Program-made: the position numbers and the translations under genes | Assembly: GCA_037349315.1 (NCBI GenBank) | Contig: JBAIAC010000162.1 | Location: 248,001 to 312,000, forward strand | DNA: 64,000 bases | Reading direction: 5' to 3' | DNA from: Chelydra serpentina | Lineage: Eukaryota; Chordata; Testudines; Chelydridae | In this document: in pieces, positions 57,986 to 64,000 of the stretch | Layout: each line of letters starts with the position of its first letter | Numbering within the stretch: position 1 is the stretch's first letter | Notes under the pieces: model-generated | What the model saw: the letters and a program-made list of their open reading frames with translations, nothing else | What the model was told of the DNA's origin: nothing | The model's database searches: none

Positions 57986-59480
57986 AAAGAGCTTGTCGCT
58001 GCTATCTTGGAGCCCTTGGGGCGTTGAATCTCCTACGGACGTGTTAGCTCTGTCTGCGTGAATAAAGCTGCACTACTTGGCGCCATCGAGAGGTGTGCTT
58101 GGAGCAGGACAGTAGGCAGTACGCCCTGGCTCCCATGTCGAAGTACCTGCTCCGGCGCCGATCCTGCCAGTGCAGGGGGCAGATTTTTCAAAGGCACCAA
58201 GGGCAGCGAGGCAGCACAGGGTGGGATTCCCAACGGCGCCTTGCTCCTTAGTCCCTCGGTGGAATTGAGGGCAGACATTGCAGGACTGTGTCCCTCCCGT
58301 GTTATCGCGAGCGAGCCTGTGTCCAGAGTGGGCACTAGCCGCTACCTCTAAGGTGATGTGTCGTCTCTCAACTAGAGCCACGTGTGGGGACGAGTACTCC
58401 TGTGCTGGGCTCCTGCCAGGGGCTGGCTGGTGACTCCCAGGAGAAAGCAGCTCAGTCTGCCCAAGGTCCCCTCCTCATCATGGCGACACTCCACGAGCCG
58501 TCCCCTGCGCCGCACTCCTGAGTCTGGTTCCGACCCCTAGGCCTGACCCTCCCGTGCCGGCCAACACACATTACTAGCACCACTGCACATGAGGGAGGAG
58601 TTAGTGTGGGGCAGGGGGCAGTGTGAACACTTGAACTATAACAGAAGGGAAGATAAGCCTTTAGGCACATGTGAAAATCCCAGCCCGAGCCCATGGGAGT
58701 TGGGTGCCTGACTCCCATCTGTGCTATTGAGAACCTTCCCTAATAGCACGTGCTTAATGTGAAGCACATAAACTGTCATTGCGGCTTAAAACTACGCACG
58801 TGCATGACAGCTGGCAGGCTCAGGGCCTGGAGAACCCGGAGGGATTGAGCTGCCCTGTGTGCTCTGCACCATGTTCTTCCGTCTGCCTTGTGCTCTGTAG
58901 CCAGAGGCAGGGGCTCCCGCAGACTCGGTGACACCTGGGCAGAGCTTTGGGTGAATTTCTGCCTTCAGCCTGACCAGCATCTAACCCCCGTCTCATCCTG
59001 CCCAGTGGTGATGGTCTCTTCAGGAACTACCACCACCGGGCGCTGCTTCTAACGAGACGACCTGGGCACGGCCCCTTCTCAGTGTGTCATTGTGTGAAAG
59101 GCGGTATTAACACGAGAAAGAGGGGCCCAGCCACATGTGCTGCTGGAATTAGCTGCCCCGACTCCAGGAGAGAACCTAATTTCAGTCTCCGTGCAAACTC
59201 TTGTAGCCCTTCCCCAGCGCGCTGGGATAAATCCTTGCTTTGTGCAGACACTTTGGTAGATTAATCAAAGCCCTCACATTTCCAGATAATACAGGGATTT
59301 CAAATCATCGGATTGCACCACTTTGCAGGCTTCCACCTTGTCGTCATGGTAACTGGCTGTTCAGATTAAGGGTATATTTTAGAGGGTTGGATTCCCAGAT
59401 CCACTTCCGAGTTCTTCCTCCTTCAGAAAAACGTTCCAGCCCGGGGCTCCAGGGAAATGACCATGCTTAGAGCTCGTCAT
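57986..59480. other. Intronic DNA, nothing recognised apart from one old repeat
   Basis: Holds the old interspersed repeat copy at 58668-58740. No supported exon. Confidence 0.35.
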
Positions 59481-59569
59481 GCTACAGAGTATGTAAAAAG
59501 GAAGGTAGATCAAAGGTGCATGTGGGTTTTCAGTCTCACTTTATACGCATCAGCCATTTATACATGGCT

Positions 59570-60125
59570 TACAAAGGGTTAGAAAGCGATGCCTCTGGAA
59601 GATCCTTCGTGTCAAGTGGCAAGATCGCCGCACTAATGCCAGCATCCTTGCTGACGCCACTGACCAGCATGGAAACAATGATCCTCATGCACCGGCTTCG
59701 CTGGGCTGGACATTGTGTGTGGATGCCAGACTCACCTCCCAGAACAAGCCCTCTACTCTCCGATCACCCATGGTCAGAGATCCCGGGGTGGCCAGAGGCA
59801 ACGCTACAAAGACGCACTGAAAGTGTATCTGAAGAAAACTGATGTGGACATCACAAGCTGGGAGGAGCAAGCCACCGACCGACCCAAATGGCGCCATATC
59901 CTCCATCAGGCAGTGGCCTGCTTCGAGAAGTGCCTTGCCCTTGAAGTTGAAAAGAGAGAGAGAACTTTCTCCTAGCAGGCAGCTGATCTGCCAGGAAATG
60001 TCTGTACCGACTGCGGGCATCTTTGCGGTTCTAAGATCGGACTCCTGAGTCATGTCAGAACCCATATGTAAATCCGTGGTAGCGATCAGCCTCGACTCGA
60101 GGGCTCGCCAGTCCATCAATAAAGG
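59570..60125 (+). mobile_element. Non-LTR retrotransposon ORF2 C-terminus relic with C2H2-type finger
   Basis: Plus-strand frames read QRCLWKILRVKWQDRR (about 59590-59640), LRWAGHCVWMPDS (59690-59735), YKDALKVYLKKTDVDITSWE (about 59807-59865), DRPKWRHILHQAVACFEK (about 59880-59930), typical of the end of a LINE reverse transcriptase protein. After an in-frame TAG (59973-59975) the frame continues into a finger C-x2-C-x12-H-x3-H at 60003-60065 and ends at TAA (60069-60071). AATAAA lies at 60118-60123. Frameshifts show it is dead; the clade is unresolved and it is not CR1 by its 3' end. Confidence 0.65.
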
Positions 60126-60544
60126 GTTATTCGCTAGTACTAGCCTGTCCTAGGCATGAGTAGCATGTTATAGATGGTTACAAGTGCCACAATAGAAGGG
60201 GTTCTGGTTGGTTATAAGCAACCTCTTGACTTGTTGGACTCTAACAATCTCTAGTAATTGCACAACCATTTATTAAAACGTCTGTTATTAACCCTTAACA
60301 AAATGTGTGTGGGGACTTCACCAGCGTTTCCGCACGCCCAGGGGTGGGAAGCATAGATCCTATGAGCTGTCATCATTATTATTATAGGGAGACCTATTTC
60401 TCCTGACTAGATCCAGGGACTTGTCCTGGTCTTCTCTTGCCAAATGAATGGCCAGTGGGCATTTCCAACTTTCTGGTGGCCTGGACCTGCTAGAAAAAGA
60501 TCTAAAGTCCTGACTGGTGTGGAAAAAGGGACTAGAGAAGTGGT

Positions 60545-60942
60545 GTTGCTCTTTTCCCAGAATATAACAACCAGGGGTCATGTGATGAAATGAATAGGCA
60601 GCAGGTTTAATACAAACAAGAGGAAGTACTTTTTAGCACAGCTAGCCAGGAACTCATTGCCAGGGCGTGTTATGAGGGCCAAAAGTATAACTGGGTTCAA
60701 AAAAGAACTGGATAAGTTCAGGGAGTATGGGTCTGTCAATGACTATTAGCCAAGATGGTCAGGGACATTACCTTGTGCTTGGAGTGACCCTAAGCCTCTG
60801 AAGCCAGGAGTGGAAGACAGGTGGCTCACTTCATAATTGCCCTATTCTGGACACCCCCCCAAGTCTCTGGTCTCGACAGGTGTTGGAGACAGGCCTACTG
60901 GGCAAGATGAGCAGCCTGGCAGCTCTCATGTTCTTCAAGCCA
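60545..60942 (+). mobile_element. CR1 LINE 3' region, degenerate
   Basis: CCAGGGGTCATGTGATGAAA, AACAAGAGGAAGTACTTTTT, AGCTAGCCAGGAACTCATTG, AACTGGGTTCAAAAAAGAAC, TGGATAAGTTCAGGGAGTAT, GACTATTAGCCAAGATGGTC and a final CTCTCATGTTCTT: the usual turtle CR1 3' untranslated sequence with many substitutions. Confidence 0.8.
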
Positions 60943-62965
60943 ACACGACGGAGCGCAAGTAAAACCACCCTGAGTCCAAGCTGTGCTAACTAGTCCAGGG
61001 GAACGCCGTAACTTGGAGCTAAAATAAAATGACCACCCCCTAAGTGTCTACTAAAGGTCTCCCCTCTCGTCTCTTCTGCAGCTGTGTATAGAAGTCCCGG
61101 GAGTCCAGGCTGAATGAGACTGTACTGAGCTAAATGGAGACTCTCCATCTCTGTAACCGGGGAATCCAGCTACCTCCACTGTGCAGATCAGTTTTCCTCT
61201 TCCTTCAAGTGTCTTGCTGCACGGAAGAGAAGCAGTTTAGCAAGAATAAGTCACTCCATCGATCTGAGACCAGGCACTCGGCTCAAGTGCTCAGACATCG
61301 TTTGTTCCCCTGAAGGGGCGGACGTAAGCAGCATTCCGAGCACCGTTTGTTTGGAAACGCTGGTCCAGCTTGTCTGAGTTCATCCCGTTTAACCTGGGGG
61401 TCTGAGTCCCACGGAAATGGATCAAAGCGCCATGCACGGATCGCGTGGCAAAGGGACAATAGACATGAAATCCCATTCATGTCCATAACCTTCTGTCCCT
61501 GTCAGAGCAAGCAGCGACCTCCTTCGAGCTGATCCAGGTGACGGTGGGCCACATACTCAAAAGAGCTTAGCAGCCAGCAGTCCCATTGCTTTCAGCATGG
61601 GGGGAGATTCTGCACTGTGCTCGGTGAGAGCTGTTGGGGGCTTGAGAATCCTGCTTAGAGCCTGTGTGTTCAAAGGGCAGTTTACTCTGGTCCCCCTGCT
61701 AAGGCCGAGTACAGACCTTTATTGGGCAGGAAGACATCTTAACTTGGTGGCTGCATGATCAGAGAAATGAGCTGGCCTGGCTCTGTGCTGAGCTGCATTT
61801 CCCTGCCAAAGAGATGATAAGAACACCAATTGAACTGTGCACCTGTCTGGATAGGAAGCATTATTGATGCAATATGCAAGGACCTTAAATACCTAGAAAT
61901 GCTCCCCCTGGTCCTGTTTCATGATTCAATGCTGCAGTAATGCATGCAGCTCTCCCAACACTGTTTCTCAGGAGAGTCAGGTGTCTGCAATGCCAGGCTT
62001 TGGGATGCTTTTGGAATACGTCCCCATCTCTTTTTTTATTGGAGTTCAAACATCCTCTAGCAGAAATATGGAGAAATTACAACTGGACCGTGTACCAGCC
62101 GCTGGGCATAATGGATGAAGCCGGCCAGCCTTTAAAAAAGAATTTTTAGCAGACTTTTTGGATGCCTCTTTAAAGTGACATTTCTGGCCTCCAGATCTCT
62201 GGGTGCGGAGTTGAGTGGCCCCACCCCTCTGCTCAATGAGCATTCCAGGGAGCATGTGACTCTTATAGTACAAAAGCGTTATCGGTTTGCTGTTTACCCA
62301 AGACAAAAGTGTCCGCGTACTTCGCAAGCTTCGTGCCCGATCGCTGCACCACCTGCAGCTTTGTTTGAGTCCCTGCTGCTGTTAATTTGCACCACGCTGA
62401 ACCACCCTGTATCTGGAACCTACGCGTTCCTTCCACTTACCAGCTGTAGTTGTCTCACTTGGGTGCCAACGACCGTTAACACCCTAACGAGCAGCAGACT
62501 GCAGGAGTGGCTGCCCAGGCACATAGAACTAGGAGCCGGCAATGCAGTGGTGCCCACCATCACAAAGCATATTGCTGCATTTTCTAAATTAAGCTTTATT
62601 GCTGGGTAATCTTGGACAAGTCACCCCTGCTCCCTGCCCCTCGCTTCCTCCCTGAACACTGGGGATCTCCGAAAGAGACACTGCAATTCATCCCTAAGCT
62701 ACCGGGCTCGATGCAGGAGTGGCTCTCTTGGAAGTCTGTAAAGAGCAGAGGAAGGACATCCAGGGCCTGAGCTGTGTAGGCAGTGAACTCTCTCTCACTA
62801 TTATTTTCACAGGCCAAGCCTTGTGGGATTCTAGTCCGTCTCTGCAGGAGGCAGCAGGACAGCCGAGGCTTTCATCCAGGTTGGGGGTGTGCACAGCACG
62901 GGCGCGTGGGACAGAACAGCTGTGTGGGAAACGCCAAAGGCTGCCCCTCGGGTGCTGTCTGTGGG
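60943..62965. other. Intronic DNA, nothing recognised
   Basis: A somewhat CpG-richer piece at 61285-61450 may be an unrecognised repeat. No supported exon. Confidence 0.3.
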
Positions 62966-62969
62966 CGAA

Positions 62970-63085
62970 GGTTTCTAAGGCCGGAAGGGGCCATTGTGCT
63001 CTTCTGATCTGACCACCTCCTGGGTAGGGCAGCTGGGACAGATCCCACGTAACACCCGTTCTTCCACCGGATAATTACTCATCCC
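62970..63085 (+). repeat. CR1-related fragment
   Basis: TAAGGCCGGAAGGGGCCATT, GTGCTCTTCTGATCTGACCA, CCTCCTGGGTAGGGCAGCTG: the same family as the CR1-related piece at 50382-50465. Confidence 0.6.
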
Positions 63086-63290
63086 TGCCTGTCCTCTCTC
63101 TGGGCAGCTAATGCTTAGAAACCACTCAGCAGGTAAGACAAGTGTCCTCTTCTTTCAGACCCACTTCTGTTCATCCCCTCATCTATCGCCCCCCACCCCC
63201 AAAAATACCGTGGAAACCGGTTCCTGAGTGCTGGGCTGCCGCTAGTGCTTAATACTGCAAGTCTTTCCACCCTCCTGCCGTGGACATCAG

Positions 63291-63506
63291 CAGGGCCAGC
63301 TTTAGGCCCGATTCCCTGGAATCGGGCCCCGCAACGTCCGTGTCGGGGGCCCCGCAACGTCCGTGTCGGGGGCCCCGCAACTTCTGGTGCTTTGGCGGCG
63401 CTTTGGCGGCAGCTCAATCGCTGCTGCTCTGTTCGGCGGCGTTTCGGCGGAGGGGCCCCGTCGCCACTGTTGGCATGGGGCCCTGCACTTCCTAAAGCCG
63501 GCCCTG
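63291..63506. mobile_element. Non-autonomous hAT-type transposon with 8-bp TSD and internal tandem duplication
   Basis: Ends CAGGGCCAGCTTTAGG (63291-63306) and CCTAAAGCCGGCCCTG (63491-63506) are inverses at 15 of 16 positions. GACATCAG flanks both sides (63283-63290 and 63507-63514), a perfect 8-bp target duplication. Inside, CCCCGCAACGTCCGTGTCGG plus GGG is repeated in tandem (about 63328-63375), and CTTTGGCGGCG is duplicated. Very CpG-rich. Confidence 0.92.
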
Positions 63507-63514
63507 GACATCAG

Positions 63515-64000
63515 CTCTCGACTCACTAACTCAACCAACAGCCCTGCCTTGTTAACTCATCCCTGATGGCGTGCGGGGGTTGGCTTTGTCTCCCTTATGA
63601 TGCAGCTCTCCAGGACTAGAATGTTGTTAATCTGAGGCTTAATTTTGAGCAGACGTACCACAAAATTAAGACGACCGTCTCGAAGGACGGTTAGAATTCT
63701 TCCTCTTGCTTGGTGGTTTTCTCTTTGGTGCCAACCTGTGAGTTGAGGGGAGGGCATGCCTCATGGCTAATTAGGCAGATGTTAACTATGTTGTCATCCT
63801 GGCGGTCAGAAGTGGCAATTGCAAAGTGCAAAGGTCTGGGCACACTGACTGCAGCGAGGTTGTTTCAGATGCCCGGCGGGGGAGTACTGAACTGTCAGGT
63901 CACGTGCATCGCATTTGCTGCTTTTAATGATTCCATTGTATTTTTTCCCGCACACCAAGGAACAATCGAGCTCTCCGTGCCATTCTTTCTCATCAGTACG
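63515..64000. other. Intronic DNA to the window edge
   Basis: AT-richer DNA, nothing recognised. Confidence 0.35.

Larger units (their letters stand above)
19816..64000 (+). other. Probable long first intron or gene desert, repeat-rich
   Basis: No exon with recognisable protein similarity was found on either strand from 21 kb to the end. Open frames are short (mostly under 100 codons) and lack domain signatures. The content is old retroelement pieces, DNA transposons and single-copy AT-richer DNA. Interpretation as intron 1 of the gene starting at 19.8 kb rests on human WDR87-SIPA1L3 order. Confidence 0.4.

Overview
This window is vertebrate nuclear DNA, most likely from a cryptodiran (hidden-necked) turtle. 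The reasons are spliced genes with GT/AG introns and CpG-island promoters; two copies of the turtle tRNA-derived SINE that ends in a CR1-like GATTCTATGA tail (32643-32826 and 56233-56411); CR1 LINE 3' ends; tRNA-core (MIR-like) SINEs; and many small hAT-like and foldback elements. The species assignment is an inference from repeat content.

Region by region. (1) 1-2500: the first coding exon of a mixed-lineage kinase on the minus strand (SH3 domain plus the kinase N-lobe, up to the HRD motif), best matched to MAP3K10/MLK2, followed upstream by a CpG island with a 44-bp minisatellite and a ZNF143-type site. (2) 4060-12226: a complete minus-strand gene. Five coding exons with compatible splice phases give a predicted 2050-residue WD-repeat protein, WDR87-like, with two octapeptide repeat arrays in its last exon. 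(3) 12.2-19.5 kb: intergenic DNA dominated by minisatellites (86-, 79-, 44- and 39-bp units), two of them built from the tail of a MIR-like SINE. (4) 19.5-20.1 kb: a second CpG island facing the other way, with a candidate noncoding first exon ending in a perfect donor at 19815/19816 and an inverted pair of ZNF143-type motifs. It is followed by a 78-bp minisatellite. (5) 21-64 kb: base composition drops sharply and no convincing coding exon is seen. The DNA holds SINEs, CR1 ends, hAT/MITE elements, a DIRS-like relic and a non-LTR retrotransposon relic.

How it fits together. From general knowledge, human WDR87 (minus) lies head to head with SIPA1L3 (plus) on chromosome 19q13, and MAP3K10 is also on 19q13. 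The candidate plus-strand first exon at 19.8 kb and the 44 kb without coding exons would fit the long 5' intron of SIPA1L3. This is a synteny inference; no SIPA1L3 coding sequence is visible here. The genes are not an operon and no functional linkage between them is implied. No dedicated new system (CRISPR, defence island, gene cluster) was found. The most unusual structures are the SINE-tail minisatellites, the multi-hairpin MITE at 52.8-53.1 kb, two hAT elements with perfect 8-bp target duplications, and the octapeptide arrays of the WDR87-like protein.
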